Positions 1-12,721 of a DNA stretch of 64,000 nucleotides are shown here, in pieces. A model generated the notes under the pieces. That model made no database searches. It saw only the letters and a list, made by a program, of their open reading frames with translations, and was not told the origin of the DNA. A program made the translations under genes and the position numbers. Every line of letters begins with the position of its first letter. Within the stretch, counting starts at the first letter, position 1. Source of the stretch: Cheiracanthium punctorium (lineage: Eukaryota; Arthropoda; Arachnida; Araneae; Cheiracanthiidae); contig JAWZYV010002491.1 in the NCBI GenBank assembly GCA_038373885.1, forward strand, positions 62,001 through 126,000, read 5' to 3'.

Positions 1-328
1 TTTTATCGCAAAAACCGTACGTCTTAGCAAAAAATTGTCAGTTACAAAATGAAAGCTGAGGAAGTTTCCTACAAGATTGTTGCGGGTTATTTTTTTCTAG
101 ATACAAAAGCTTTCGAGATACAAGTTTTAGAAAAAATCGCAAGGTTTTGGAAAACGCTTCTTTTAATAACAATTTTCCACTATGCGTTTTACTAGTTCTT
201 CAACCCACACTTTTAAAGGAGTATTCAATTCCTTTAAAATAAGTTATTATTTGTAATTTTATCTTTAAAGGATCAAAATTATAACAATTAGAAATTTTCA
301 ATAAATTTTAGAGAATTCGAATGCAAAC
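1..328. other. AT-rich intergenic sequence, nothing recognised
   Basis: No open frame, repeat end or RNA signal that I can support is visible before the Tc1-type terminus at about 331. Confidence 0.5.
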
Positions 329-1145
329 TACACTCATGTCCATAAATTAAGGATAATGAAGTTCAGGCAAAGAAAGAGAAAGAAGCAAAACAAATTTGAC
401 TTATTTGTAAAGTCTATTTATTAAACAAAAAGTAAAGAGCAAAAAAGATGCTATATGTTTGACATAATTAATAAAAATTGCAAGTTTTACGCCCTTGACC
501 AAATTTCAAAAAAGAACCTATTTACAAAAAACAGTATAACAATGGTTAGTAGGATGGTTAATACGGAGTATGTGTTCCGGACGATGCAATACAGGCCTGA
601 CAACGCCTAGGCATGCTGAGTATCAAATGATCAATCTGATCTTGGGGAATATTACACCACTCATCAAGCAATGCACTCCGAAGTTCCGGTAGACAGGTGG
701 GAGGGGGTTGACGGGCTGCAATTCGTCGGCCAAGCATATCTCACACATGCTCTATTGGATTCAAGTTCGGTGAGTATGCTGGCCAATGCATACGGGTGAT
801 ATCCTCCGATTGAAGGCATTCGTCTACAATGTTTGCACGGTGAGGACGGGCGTTGTCATCCATAAACACAAATTCAGCACCCATGGCGCCCCGAAACAAA
901 CGTACATGTTGTTCCAGAATGACATCCCGATAGATGTGGCCTGTCATCGTTACACTCTGAACATGCAGGTCAGTTCTGGAACCAAGAATAATTCCTCCCC
1001 AAACGAGCCATCCTGCACCACCGTAACGGTGTCTTTCAATGGTGTTCTCTTGGTGGTAACGGGTACCTGGCGCTCTCCAGATGAATGTCCGGCGAGAATC
1101 AGACTCCAAACTAAACCTGGACTTGTCGGAAAACAAGACCACTGT
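329..1145 (-). mobile_element. Truncated Tc1-like DNA transposon
   Basis: The TA at 329-330 is followed by CACTCATGTCCATAAATTAA, which I read as the terminal inverted repeat of a Tc1/mariner-type element (family resemblance, not verified). The transposase C-terminal half lies next to it on the minus strand. The other end is lost: beyond about 1145 the sequence becomes CT-rich and then a poly(A) run at 1214-1262, and no second TIR is seen. A degenerate 5'-truncated copy. Confidence 0.75.
558..1142 (-). pseudogene. Tc1-like transposase, C-terminal half, broken
   Basis: The minus-strand translation carries the catalytic core of a DD34E Tc1 transposase: FSDKSRF (first Asp), MDDNARPH (second Asp), then SPNLNPIEH (Glu) 34 residues later. 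The codon after IEHV, normally Trp in this family, is TGA at about 747; the same frame then resumes and runs to a natural TAA at 558-560 through a typical C-terminal tail (SMPRRCQACI). There is no N-terminal DNA-binding region: the frame dissolves into CT-rich sequence above 1142. The protein is therefore both truncated and interrupted and cannot be functional. It belongs to a different subfamily from the intact Tc1 copy at 59647-60687. Confidence 0.85.
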
Positions 1146-1209
1146 TGCGGTGTCTTTCTGTCTTTCTTTTGCGGTGTTGGGTTGGGCGGAGGAAGTTTTT
1201 CTCTTATAT

Positions 1210-1213
<4 letters not shown>

Positions 1214-1262
<49 letters not shown>
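1214..1262. repeat. Poly(A) run
   Basis: About 49 consecutive A residues directly beyond the truncated Tc1 copy. It may be the tail of a retroposed sequence or simple slippage; no LINE or SINE body was recognised beside it. Confidence 0.9.
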
Positions 1263-1263
<1 letters not shown>

Positions 1264-1992
1264 GGGGTTCCTATATTGTGATTATTCTGTTCTAAACATT
1301 ATTTTTTTTTCTTATTTACTAGATTAATCTTCTGTCATACAATAACTTATTATACATACTTAGTCAATAATAATAATCATTATATTTTTTAAACAATATG
1401 TTATATTTAATTTTGCTATAATATTTATTTTATTCAATCTTTTAAATTTATTATTATTCAATATATATTTATTATATTAATATACCTGGATATTCTTAAA
1501 ATTTAATAATATTACCTATTAGTATTTGGCAACTCCTAAACTTTCTTCTTTCCACTTTTACACATTTATTTAGTGGCAACACCATTTTTCACTTTTTACA
1601 ATTCTTAGCATTGGCAACACATATCAACTGTTCAAAATAAATTTCCATGTGCTCAAGGTTTGGTATGTAAAATTATCTTTCTAATTTTTGTTATCTTTTT
1701 GATTTCTTCTTTCCTTTATATAGTAGGGTAGGGCCCAGATGTGTGGAGTTAATATATCTTCTGATATGCCACACAACCGAAACCCTACTATTTGGTTTAC
1801 TGTAAATTATAATCCACTGTTTGTGGTCCCTGAAGATGGTGACAGTGGTTATAATTTCCGTTCCATTATACTATCACAATAATTCTTGCACTTTATTTGG
1901 TTTCAAAATCTGGTTTCTAATTCTTGATAATAGCTGTTACTTTTCTGCGAGATATGTCTTATTTGTAGTATGTTTTGTGTTTTACTTGTTAG

Positions 1993-2029
<37 letters not shown>

Positions 2030-2090
2030 ATGTATAGAAAGGTAATTTGGGTTTTACTATAGTTTGGGTATTGTTCAAGCGGGTACTTTT
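1263..2090. other. AT-rich sequence with a (TA)n microsatellite
   Basis: A (TA)n microsatellite lies at 1993-2026. The rest is AT-rich with short repeats (GGCAACAC twice, about 1573-1620). No gene seen. Confidence 0.6.
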
Positions 2091-2099
2091 ACTGTAAGT

Positions 2100-2520
2100 T
2101 TAGCTTTCCTGTCATACTTGCCACGCGCGCTCTGGAGCTATGTTTTACTTATTTTGTTATTTGTCAGACATCAGGCCGACGATTCTGAGTTCTTTAGATG
2201 TACACGTGTCCCCACGCCCTTGTAGCCCCGGATGCGGGTCATGTTGGTAAATGTGTGTGGTTCGATCAGAGATAAGAGAGAGGCGGAGTTATGTCTTCGC
2301 AAACCACGTGGTGTGGTAAGCGTAAATATTCCCGCACATCGAAAATCGAGAGACTTCTGCCACTGGAACTGCTTAATGAGTCCACGCTGATTCTTGTACC
2401 CGTCTCCCCTCCCCTCTTCTCATTCTAAATTGTAACTTAAATGTAATGTTCAATAAACCATATTACCTGCCTTAACTCTGAAACTTTACTTGAAATATCT
2501 GACGTCTCATATATATATAT
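2100..2520 (+). repeat. Possible solo LTR or retroelement 3' fragment
   Basis: This block is more GC-balanced than its surroundings and ends with AATAAA at 2452-2457, about 65 bases before a TA-rich break, as in the 3' part of an LTR or an mRNA end. No TG...CA boundaries or target duplication could be fixed and no coding sequence was found. A weak call; an old retrocopy or a host 3' UTR fragment is also possible. Confidence 0.25.
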
Positions 2521-2529
2521 TAATTTTTT

Positions 2530-5500
2530 TGGGGGGGTGCTGTGTAGGTCCAGCATTTTGTGCTATTACGTGGCTGCCAATCTAACGGTGTCGAGTTGTG
2601 GTCATTTTTCTCCAGATGCAACGTTAATACAAGTTAGAACCCCTAAAAAAATCTTTTTAAGCAAGAACGCTTTTAAACTCTAGTCCTGCCATATGTTAGC
2701 AATAGGAAATGTGATAAACAGTGACATTTTTAATTAGCAGGTTTAAATATTAAAATCATTTGTACTTGTTCTTTTTTCACTTTACAATTAAGCGTAAAAA
2801 AGAGACACCGCCAGTGTAAAGGTTAAATTTAGGGTTTATTAAAAAAAATATTTTTTTTTGCGGAAGTTAAGGGCTTAGCTAGGGGCTATATCCTCCTAAC
2901 ACCGAAATTTTTAGATCAGTTAGTATTAGCATTAATGTGCATGTGTGTATTTTGCTGAGACAAACCTGCATGAGGAGTATCTGCTTAATGGGGGAGGCTG
3001 CTTTGGGCAGAGGTCTTTATAAAAAATTCAACGCCAATTCACTTAGCATCTAGCAAAAACCGACCAAAACTTCAGACCGTTAGATAGGCGGCCAAGCAGT
3101 TGGCTAGAAGCCTGGATTTTAACACTTTGGCAATCAACCATGTTCAATGTTTTATTCATTGGGCCATGGTCTGGCCCATAAGCATTCAGATTTTCATGTC
3201 TTGCGAAAATTCCGTTTATTTATTCTCAACTATAATGCTTATATCCTTCCTAAGAAACTACTGTCTGCATTCCTGGTCAAGATAGTGGAAAGAAATTGGG
3301 AATCACTGAACTAGTGCTGTCAGCAATGTTAATATAATTGAAAAGACATACTTCTGTGCGGGTTTAATATCATATGTAACATCATTCCTCTTTGTAATTT
3401 CGTTTATGTGCCAATCATACATCAATTTTATGTTTTATCTTCCTTTCTGTAAGCAATGGCTTTCATGAAGAAGGGGTGGGGGAGTGATATGTTGAGTTGA
3501 AATAGTACTTTATGTGAATGCAGATTTTGTCTCCTCCTCCCCCGTTAAGTCTTCGTTAGACATATTGTTCAAGATAAGGGCAATTATAGGTCCCATAATC
3601 GTTTAAATGACGATGGAAAAACATAAAACTGATTACGATGTAAAATGTATAGTACATAATATTTTTAAAAACTGCACTATAAGCAATCATTCTTTTGAGT
3701 ATTTTTTTTGTTTCAAAAAATGAGTTTCTTTCACTTTATTTAAAATTCGAAAGTTCTTCGATGTTACTTTTATTATTTTATATTTAAATACTTGCAAGCT
3801 TTCTGAACTCCCTCTAAATCTGGCAAAGCATTTTATAAAGTTAATGGATAGTTTATTTCTGACTTTTATATTACAGCCTATGTTACAGCCTAGAGGTTCA
3901 CCTATAGGAAAAAGCATACAATTTCATAAAACATTGTGCTCAAATTTTATTGAAAAAAAAAATAGTAGCTGCAAATCGATATCACGTTGCTAAAGCTATT
4001 ATGGTACGCTTAATCGCAATTATGTTGCTACACTGTGGAAAAAGTTCGAAAGAGAACAATTTTGGTACAAACCAACCTGTATCAAGTTGGAAGCAGGTGT
4101 AATGCAGAAACAGAAATCACTTTTAGGAACGAATGTATTCTAAAGTATAAAATGCATTTTTGATTTTTTTCGATACATCAGGAAATTATGGCATTGTTTA
4201 ACTATTTTTATTGGCATTTCCTGACTGATAATTTAAAAAAATACCAGTCTTATACCAAAAAATACCAACTTAAGGACGAAAAAATAGTTTGCCCACTTAG
4301 TTAAAAATCTCCGAGCACTGATAAAAAGTGAAAATAACACGGTATAACTTTTTCGCTAGTTTCCAATTTCACCAATAATCAACTAATATTTGTTCACATA
4401 AGAAGAAAAAATAGACTCTTTGGAACGTTTAAGGATGCAACTTCGTTTCAGTTAATAAATTTATTAGATCTTAAAGATTTTTAAAAATTGCAGCAAATTT
4501 GCAGGCCAGGGCTTCTCTGAAATTCGTGTAATTTAATTACACTAACAGGAAAAGATGAAGCATCTTAAGTTGTAGTAGTTGTAACAAGGGATTAAACCAT
4601 GAAAAATGCAGTAATAAAAAATTTTCCGAAATTTCCCTACTGTTGTCTTTACAAATCGCATCCGCACTGCGATGATTATCGTATTATCTATATAACTTCA
4701 AGATTATATTGGTGAATGGAATAACTTTCATTACAAAAACCTTCATACGTTTATCGAAGATATTTGAACAATCTTCCCTGAAATTCTTTTACAGAATGAA
4801 AAGACTTTGAAAACTTCTTCGAACAGTGTGATAAGTATTTGAGATTTAGAAAAGATAAACAAATGAAGGATTCATTTATACGAATTATCGCTAAACAACC
4901 TTTTCATTTTATTTCAAAGGTTAGATAAACCTTTAAGAAAATCCTTGAACCGTTTTTATCCCAAAGGAATACACCCTTAATATAGTTCATCTATATTAAG
5001 AATAAATGGCTTGCTCTGTAAGGTATTTAGTTCTTTTCCATTTGGAAAGTCACTATAACACTGCTTAAGTATTTATCATCACTCTTTGTAGATTATTTTA
5101 ATTTTATTTCAATATTCTAGTTTTAGGACGTCGAAAGTGTTTGTCAAGGAACTTTTGTTTTAGAAGATGTTCCCTCAAAAACTATTGAAAATCTTTAATA
5201 AAAATGGTGAACATAGTATTGCATCGTTTGCATTTATTCCCAAAAGTACATGTGTATTAGAGATGTAATTCAAAAATAGTTCTGACAAATATATATAAAA
5301 TTTTACTTTCGTTTAAAAGGGTAATTTTTAGTCTAATAACTTTTCCAACATAGTTAAAGATCGAGTAAAGTAATCGAAATAAATTTGAACTCTTATTTTC
5401 CCAATTTTGTTTAAAGGTAGAATAGTCATATGCTAACATGGGAATAGCACAATCTGGGGGTGCTGATTTCAGATGGTGGTTGGTCCCTCATCCGGACTTG

Positions 5501-5752
5501 GTTCAAAATTAGGAACCAACAAGCTGAAGTCCAACTTCCCCGGCGGCAATGGTACCTATTTCCTTGGATAGTGCTATCGTCTATTCATGGATACGAGAAC
5601 AACAACAGGATAACACAGTTGGTGATTGGTGTTTATCCTTAAATGCAAAACCAACAATTAGCGTTTACTTTAGTTACATTTCAACCTGATTATCACAATA
5701 ATGTTACAATCACTGCGAATGTCTGCACATACGACTACAGTATTGTTTTCAT
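2530..5752. other. Long AT-rich stretch, no gene recognised
   Basis: Short chance frames only. The segment at 5440-5640 is less AT-rich and may be old repeat, but I recognise no family. Confidence 0.5.
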
Positions 5753-5939
5753 GGCTGAAACAATTCTGCGCGTATAATTAACCATTTTTTGTAAACAGTA
5801 CATTCTTATGTATTTTTTTCAATAAAGAAACTACATCATTTATTGAAGTCTGAAATTTCGAACAAAGACTTTTATTTTCTAAGACAAAAATTACTGCTTA
5901 CAAAAAGTGGTTAATTATGTGCCCGGAATTGTTTCAGCT
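5753..5939. repeat. Foldback (inverted-repeat) element
   Basis: A 48-base left arm (5753-5800) and a 48-base right arm (5892-5939) are inverted copies with about six mismatches, separated by 91 bases. The arms share CTGAAACAATTC and TAATTAACCA. A related half-motif (TTTACAAAAAGTGGTT) occurs near 27422, so this is probably a small non-autonomous DNA element present in several copies. No clear target duplication was found. Confidence 0.6.
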
Positions 5940-6137
5940 ACGTGTTTCTTAATATAATTGAAGTAATGAGATGAGCAGTGTTTAAAAATCAAGCAACTCT
6001 TTATATAGTAGGGACTGGATTATCTGAATTTAACCAATGAAGCTTTTGCATAATTTTATTGTGTTCCCCCCGCAACAAGTTCTCTTTCAACGTATACAAA
6101 TTTATTATTTTTAATCTTTTTCCATCTAAGAGTTGGT

Positions 6138-6186
6138 GGCAAGTTTAGTAGGTTTAATCAGTGAGATTAAACCTACTAAACTTGCC
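6138..6186. repeat. Perfect 22-bp hairpin, 5-base loop
   Basis: The arms 6138-6159 and 6165-6186 are exact reverse complements (GGCAAGTTTAGTAGGTTTAA...) with loop AGTGA. A degenerate third copy of the arm follows at about 6190-6212. Could be a snap-back duplication or a small hairpin RNA source; function unknown. Confidence 0.8.
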
Positions 6187-6282
6187 AAAGAAACCTAGTA
6201 AACTTGACAAAGAGATTAAATCATATTTGTTTTGATGGGATCGTTATGTTTTCTATACCGGGTCGAATCTATTTCTCTTTAA

Positions 6283-6627
6283 GGGGGTAGTTTACCTTTT
6301 CAGTATTTTTTTTTATTTAAAAAAATATAGTAAAAATGATGAACTGAATGCATTTCAGTGTTCAACTAAAAGTACATTTTGAAAAAGTAAATCTCTGTAA
6401 ACTGCTCATTTAAGTAAAATTAAAGAAAAAGTTTTAAAAACTGATTGTTTAAAAATTTTACTACTTTTTAAAAATAAAGATTTTTGTTCAATTTTTTAAG
6501 AACTATTTTTACATACGTATTACACAAAACTGTACATGAATATTTAGATACCTCTAATATTACGTCTAGTACGGTTTCTCTACTCATATATATAGTGTAA
6601 AACAATAAAATTTAACATATCTTCATA

Positions 6628-6670
<43 letters not shown>

Positions 6671-6995
6671 GAAGACTAATTCCATGCACAGATTCATCAG
6701 CTACATAATAAAAAGCATATAAAAAATTTAAATCATTATCTCAAATACAAAAAAGCTATAACATTCTAAAAACATGAAGTTGAAGAAAATATGAACATCG
6801 AGAAAAAGCCATCTAAAGAGTTTGTTTGCCAATGAAATTGCGCTGAGTGTATAACCAAAAGTTGCCATATCTTGTGATTTTATTGGCGTATAATTAAAAA
6901 TGAGTCGCCAAATTTTTCATAATTTAACAGGTTTTCATTTAATATTTAAAAAATAAAAATGGATTTTTTGAACAAATGTGAAGTAAACTGTCCCC
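6283..6995. mobile_element. Non-autonomous TTAA-type element (Kolobok or piggyBac-like MITE)
   Basis: TTAA at 6279-6282 precedes GGGGGTAGTTTACC, and the inverted GTAAACTGTCCCC is followed by TTAA at 6996-6999. TTAA duplication is typical of piggyBac and Kolobok; GGGG-initial ends favour Kolobok, but the class is an inference. The 713-bp interior is AT-rich, has a poly(A) tract near 6638-6667 and no transposase frame. Confidence 0.7.
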
Positions 6996-6999
6996 TTAA

Positions 7000-8337
7000 A
7001 CGCTACAGGGAGAAATTTGAGATAGGAAGGGATTTGTTGAATTTTGTCCTTTTTAGAAAAAAATATTTGTTGAGTCATTCCTTTTTACGAGAGAACAGAC
7101 ATGTAGATATAGTTATAAAAGTGTTTTCAACTATACACGTTGACTACATTCGTACACTTTTTTCCGGCACAGACGATCTACATAGTCAAGAATGAGACCT
7201 AATTTTACACTGTACACCTGAATCTTCATGGTTTATGTAATCACGAAGTTTAAGTGGACAAAATATAGTATATTTTTAAATTTTATATTTTTTAACATGG
7301 ATGTCAAACAAATACATTAAAATTTTTTTTAATGACAAACAGTTGTTCTTGGTCATTACGACATTTTCCTTTCAAGGCGGATAACTAAAAAAAAATTGAG
7401 AATGGATGACCACTCTCCTTAAGGACAAATTTCAAAATGGTTGGGCATTGATGATTAGGTATTAACGTGTATACCTAATTCTATTCATGTGTATACCTCT
7501 TGAAATTTACATCAAGAATTTTATGAATTTATCTCTTTTTCTAGAGAAGGATAAGTAAAAGGAACGTTCTGGATTCTCCCAAACATAGTCTGTGACTTTA
7601 TTAAAGTCCTCTCGTATCGAGCACGTATGTTACAAACCTCACATATATGCTGAATTTCGTACCAAATGCCAAATATTAGCTTCTTGCTCATCATCTGACA
7701 CTTATAAATACTTCGAATTTTTATCAGATAAAAAGCTCTACTCCAAATATTGTTTCTGTGGAAATAGTTCTCATTGACAATATTTTCTCATAAAAGAAAA
7801 ATAAATAATTATCAAGCAATTAAAGCCTTTCAATGGAAGACAGTTCCAGTTTTCACTTAAAAAAGCAGTGCAAACCATCAGAACTGAGAAAATTACACAA
7901 TCCGAGTTAATTAAAGTTTGTGAATTACATTTGAGTTATGAACGCATCTCTTCAATTTACAGAGTAAAATAATCTTGTAATTCTAAAATGAATTTTACCA
8001 GTTTTAATGTGTTTGTGCATTGCATTTTCGCTATAATGAATGATAATAGAATGCACTATGAAAACCCGTATAATGTATTTCTGAGTAAACCTGAGATTTA
8101 AGTTTCTAGGAAATTATTTATACGAACTAATATAAGTACTACTTGCAGAACTAATAACGTTTTAAGATATATTGTTATACATTAAGATGCGTATTTTTTA
8201 GACTAGAGTCAGATGCCTAGTGACTTTTTCATTTAGCGTGCTCTGAATTTAGTCTGGAGCTTTGATCAATGCCTTCAAAATGTCGGTTGAAAAGCTATAA
8301 ACAGACTTATAACCAAATCTCAAGACAGTGTCTTGTG
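7000..8337. other. AT-rich sequence, no gene recognised
   Basis: Only short chance frames. No TIR pair, tRNA or coding similarity could be supported. Confidence 0.5.
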
Positions 8338-8346
8338 GTCTATATC

Positions 8347-8774
8347 AACACCTCCTAGATAAAGAAAGCCTAACAACTCCTACGTCACCAAGCATTGACG
8401 TCATCATTAGGCCTACAGTTAAAAGTTTTATTTTCACAAAATAAAACTATAAAAAGTGTCTGGTGAATTTACTCATGAATAACAATATTTTAATAATTTG
8501 AGAAAAAAATATAATTTTATGACAAACGGCAGTTTTTAACCATGACTAATTGGATAATATGATAAGGAAATAGATCGGAATAAATAATTTTGCATGAGAA
8601 AGGTATTTTAATTTTAAGTTTTTATTTAAGACATTTTCTAATATTTGTAGCATTCACCAGAAATTTTAAATAGTTATACTTTACGAAAGTAAAACTGTGA
8701 TGACGTCATTACTTGAAGGCCTAATGATGACGTCAAAGTTTCAGTTGTTAGGCTTCCTATATGTAGGAGGTATT
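8347..8774. mobile_element. MITE family A, copy 1
   Basis: A 428-bp element with long TIRs: it starts AACACCTCCTAGATA and ends in the inverted version GTAGGAGGTATT. It is flanked by a degraded 9-bp duplication (GTCTATATC at 8338-8346, GTCTGTATT at 8775-8783). There is no coding frame. It contains three exact CRE-type octamers TGACGTCA (8396-8403, 8701-8708, 8728-8735). Long TIRs plus 9-bp duplications resemble Mutator-like MITEs; the class is inferred. Confidence 0.85.
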
Positions 8775-8783
8775 GTCTGTATT

Positions 8784-10620
8784 GAACTACTTTTTCTTCT
8801 TTTTTTCCGTATTCGTATAAATGAAAGGGATCGCAATTCCTTCAACAATGGTTAAAAATATTTAAAAGCATTTGAAATGTAGAGAAGAGTGCAGTAAACT
8901 TTTTGCTATAAAAACTTCGAAACAAGTAGATAATTATTTGCTGAGCAAGTAAATAATTATTAATTGCTCGTCTTTCTGAAAAGAATACACTGCTTTGTTT
9001 ACTGAGTATTTTAGGATGATATTTACCCTAGATTCTCTTTTCTCTACGTACAGTGATCTTAACTAGCCAATTACACACAGAGCAGCCATTTTAAATTTAC
9101 CCGACCTGTCACATTACCTGATTTATCGTTATGCAGCCGTTATTGGTTGTTAAAGAGTAACAGCAGATACATCATCTACGGGTGACATTTTTCATTAAAC
9201 GACTGCAGGTCCATCGATTATACACAAAGAAGCATTTAAAGCAATTCTTTCAGCCCCGCACCAGAAAAGCACTGCGCATGTGAAGAAAAAAAAAAGAAGA
9301 TGAACAAACATCGGAATTTTTAGTTCATGCTGCATATTTCAAAGCGGGAAAAATTCTCGATGCAGAATTCATCGTTTGCGCCACTCCGTAGTCACAAAGT
9401 ATATTTTGTGTAGAAAATAATCGAAGAAACACACCTAAATAATATGGAGCATAAAATGTTAAAAAATACTTTATCTTGTGTAAGTTTTTATTCTGTATGG
9501 AAAAAGAAATTCATGCACATTTCCTTATTTAGTAAAATCAGAAAATATAAATAGTTTTTTTGTTTTCACATGGTACCACGCGCTTAATAAATAATGAAAT
9601 TTATTAATTTCATAAAACTACTTCAAACACGTGTTTTTGATTGCACATGAATAACTCTTAAGGCTTGGAGATCAATAACGTTTTTATGCTTTTATAAATG
9701 TAACTACTCATCTACAGGGAAATGAGGGATATAATACATTTAAATAAAAATACAAAAAATAATTATTTATATATTTTTAATTGTCTTTCCTTTTAAAAGT
9801 AAAATGAGAAAATAAAATAAAGGGAAAATAAGTTAAAGGCTCGGGCAAGGGTGTTTAAAACAAAGTTTGTGTTTATGCCTTTACTTTTTGAATCACAATT
9901 TATACACGATGAAGAAACTATCTTTCGAATACACACACATATCCAAACCTATTTTTAAACAATAAATACAACTTACAGGCAATTATTCAAAATTTAGATT
10001 AAAGGGCACAGTTTTTAGCTACCTGGGACCTTTAAAGATTTAAACATCTTTCTGATCCCGACTTAAATTTGGCGTTTCAAGTCGTTAACCTAACTTGAGA
10101 ATGCTCATGCAAATTTCAAACCTGTGAAATAAAATTTTGCTCATCTTACTTCCGGTTTAAAAACAATGACTTTCGAATATGTATTCAAGAGTAACATGTC
10201 ATACGAAATTCCAAATATTCTTAGAAGAAAAATGTTCCCACTCTAAGTTATGCCATTATCACAGATTTTAATAATTTTATTTCCAAAAATATACACGGGA
10301 TGTTCTCATTAGATTTTAAGCTCATGATTACTTTCTAATTTTGATGATTTTCTTTTTAAGAAAACCTAACATTTTAAAAAATAAGTCCCTTCAATTTAAG
10401 TATCATTTTTAAAAATGTCTGAAAGGTGAATTTGGTAAGTGATGAATAAATTATGAGACGCACTCAAGATTTCTTTATGCTTAATTTGCATAACGGCTAA
10501 CTGCGTATTTGCATAATTTGTATAAATTTCATTTATGTGTGAGCTTTCATTCACGAAAATAGTTTTTGTAAGTACTAAGTAAAATCTTGTTTTTTTCCAG
10601 CTAATATCTTAGTTAAACAT
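8784..10620. other. AT-rich sequence, no gene recognised
   Basis: No supported coding, RNA or repeat boundary. Confidence 0.45.
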
Positions 10621-10629
10621 TGCCATCAA

Positions 10630-10760
10630 GCACCAATTTCAATCCGATCGGATCCGGGCCCCAGTGCTGCGCCGACCATAGCCAGCGCCTGTGCGCGAAA
10701 CAAATGAAGCGCCCCTCAGGGTTCATTACCTGCCCACTTACTTACCCCAAGACTCCCCCC
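10630..10760 (-). repeat. GC-rich interspersed repeat fragment
   Basis: A GC-rich island in AT-rich DNA. Its reverse complement resembles 14210-14312: both share CGGCGC followed by CTG, then GGGCCCG and GATCC in the same order. Two diverged copies of one dispersed repeat; class unknown. Confidence 0.45.
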
Positions 10761-10962
10761 CCAAGAATAAGTGGAGTTTTTTAAAAACTTTTTCAACCAC
10801 ACACACACAAAAAAAACACGTTTTGAACATCTTACTTTATTTCTACTATTGTTTGATCGTGAAAAGCGTAATATTATTCGTTAGATGCATAGAGAAGTAA
10901 GTAATCTAACCAAACAGTGAATTAAATAAGGAACTTTTTGAACAAACATATTTAATTCGCAG

Positions 10963-11331
10963 CAGGACTCGAAATAAGTCTTGGCGACTACTAAAAATGC
11001 CGTGAGACTAGCCCAAATAGCCTCGATGTTCAATAGCTCTAGCGGCAAGTTTAGCTTTCGAATATTTCCGAGTATTTAAAACTTAAATTGTTTCTTCCAA
11101 CCTCAGATGTATTTTAAGGTTGCATATAAAATTACAGAATTGTCACAATAAAAGTGAGGCCATTTTGTCTGTTTTGTTCTTCTCATTGCATTATTGATTC
11201 CATTTTGTTAAAATTAAGCTAAAAAACTGCAACTGCTACTTATAAATATTGAGAAAGAGCGAAAAATTTAAGATTTTGCCGTTATCTAAATAGTTTTTGC
11301 TGCCAGCTTTAAAATCTTATTTCGAGCACTG
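10963..11331. mobile_element. hAT-type non-autonomous element
   Basis: It starts CAGGACTCGAAATAAG and ends in inverted form CTTATTTCGAGCACTG. It is flanked by an 8-bp duplication with one mismatch, ATTCGCAG (10955-10962) and ATTCGCCG (11332-11339). CAG-initial ends and 8-bp duplication are hAT hallmarks. 369 bp, no transposase. Confidence 0.8.
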
Positions 11332-11572
11332 ATTCGCCGTATACTACTTTTATTAAAAGTAGTAAAAAAATTCAATTACGTCTTCATATTAGAATCAGGC
11401 TCATATACATGTTGTTACCACTTTAGAACAACCAATTTCTGATAAGGATTTTTGTCTACCCGGCGAAACGGTGAATCACTTTTCAAGGATTGCCAGAAAG
11501 CAGCGAGGTTAGTGAAATGTCAAAAGTAGCCAGGGTTGGCCAAGTTGGTGCCAAAAAATAAATCCCTAGACC

Positions 11573-11726
11573 CAGGGGAGTAGCCAGAAATTTTTCATGG
11601 GGGGGGTTACGACTACTACAACTCATATATATGTATGAGTGTGTGTGATAATGTGAAGAATATACATTTTGCATGGCAAAAAATTTCTCATGACCCCCCT
11701 AACCCCCCCCCTTGGCTACGCCCCTG
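11573..11726. mobile_element. hAT-type MITE, 154 bp
   Basis: The ends CAGGGGAGTAGCC and GGCTACGCCCCTG are inverted repeats, flanked by a perfect 8-bp duplication CCTAGACC (11565-11572 and 11727-11734). The interior has G-runs and C-runs and is non-coding. Confidence 0.9.
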
Positions 11727-11734
11727 CCTAGACC

Positions 11735-12715
11735 TGAACCAAGTTTGGCAATATCTTCTACATTTGACGAAATTTTCTTCCAAACCTTCAGTGGCGGATG
11801 GAGAAAAATATGTTGGACATTACATTTTGGACATTTTTACATTACATTTTTAAATTAAATTAATATTTGGACATTTTTACATTTATTGTTGCATTTTCTG
11901 ATAAAGTCACTTCACTGTACAAAACAAGTTAATCACCTATATATAGTGTAAACTTAGTTCGTTTGGGGGGGGCACTTGCCCCCGTGCCACCCTTGTAGAA
12001 CCGCAGCTGCAACTGTTTATCCTACTATATAGTTACTCTGATCACTGACTCACTGATTCTATAACGATCCCGGGTACCTACTCCAGGATAAAACTTTTAC
12101 CACCATTACTCCAAAAAGATTAAAAAATTAAGCACAAAATGCCTAACATGTACACCGTTTGTACGATCCGCACGAAATTTTTCATAATTATGTATAAAAA
12201 TGTAGAAAACAATCTGAAAAATCTACCCGTTCCCTAATTTTAAAGAGATTTTCCGCTACTTTCCGATCCATTTTATTTCCGAGAGTAAAAAAAGCGAGTC
12301 GTTTGCGTGAGAAAATCAGCTGTCGCAATTGACATGACGTCCTATTGAAGTCACGGTCATCAGGCTTTGAAGGGAAAATTGCAATCCCAATTCGTCTGAA
12401 ATAGTTTTCCTATATTACATAGTATTATTTTTATTTTTGCATTAAAATGATCATCTGCATGAAGCATATAGAAGAGGGGCTGTGTACACAAAACGAAATG
12501 GCTCGAATGCGAAAAGTTTCTGCGCGTTTCCAGAAGTCGAAGAATTAAATTGGATTTGGATCTATAATAAAAATTGAATATGAAGTTATTAATTTCAGGT
12601 GGACGAGGATTAAATATATTGAGTGAAGACTTACTTTCGTTAAATGCTTTTTCCTAGCATCTGTTGTAATTGCCTCCACTGCGGGCTTTGATTTCTAGCT
12701 ATAAAGGCGAAGTAT
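11735..12715. other. Non-coding sequence, no gene recognised
   Basis: A G-rich scrap (11964-11995) resembles another worn hAT end. The rest shows no supportable feature up to the endonuclease fragment. Confidence 0.45.
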
Positions 12716-12721
12716 AGTTGG

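Noticed and set aside
786..1211. Plus-strand 141-codon frame
   Set aside because: Antisense shadow of the Tc1 transposase on the minus strand.
1145..1327. Open frame with a poly-lysine run
   Set aside because: It is the poly(A) tract translated; no start context, homology or splice signals.
1821..2030. 69-codon frame ending in repeated Tyr-Ile
   Set aside because: The tail is a (TA)n microsatellite; nothing else supports a gene.
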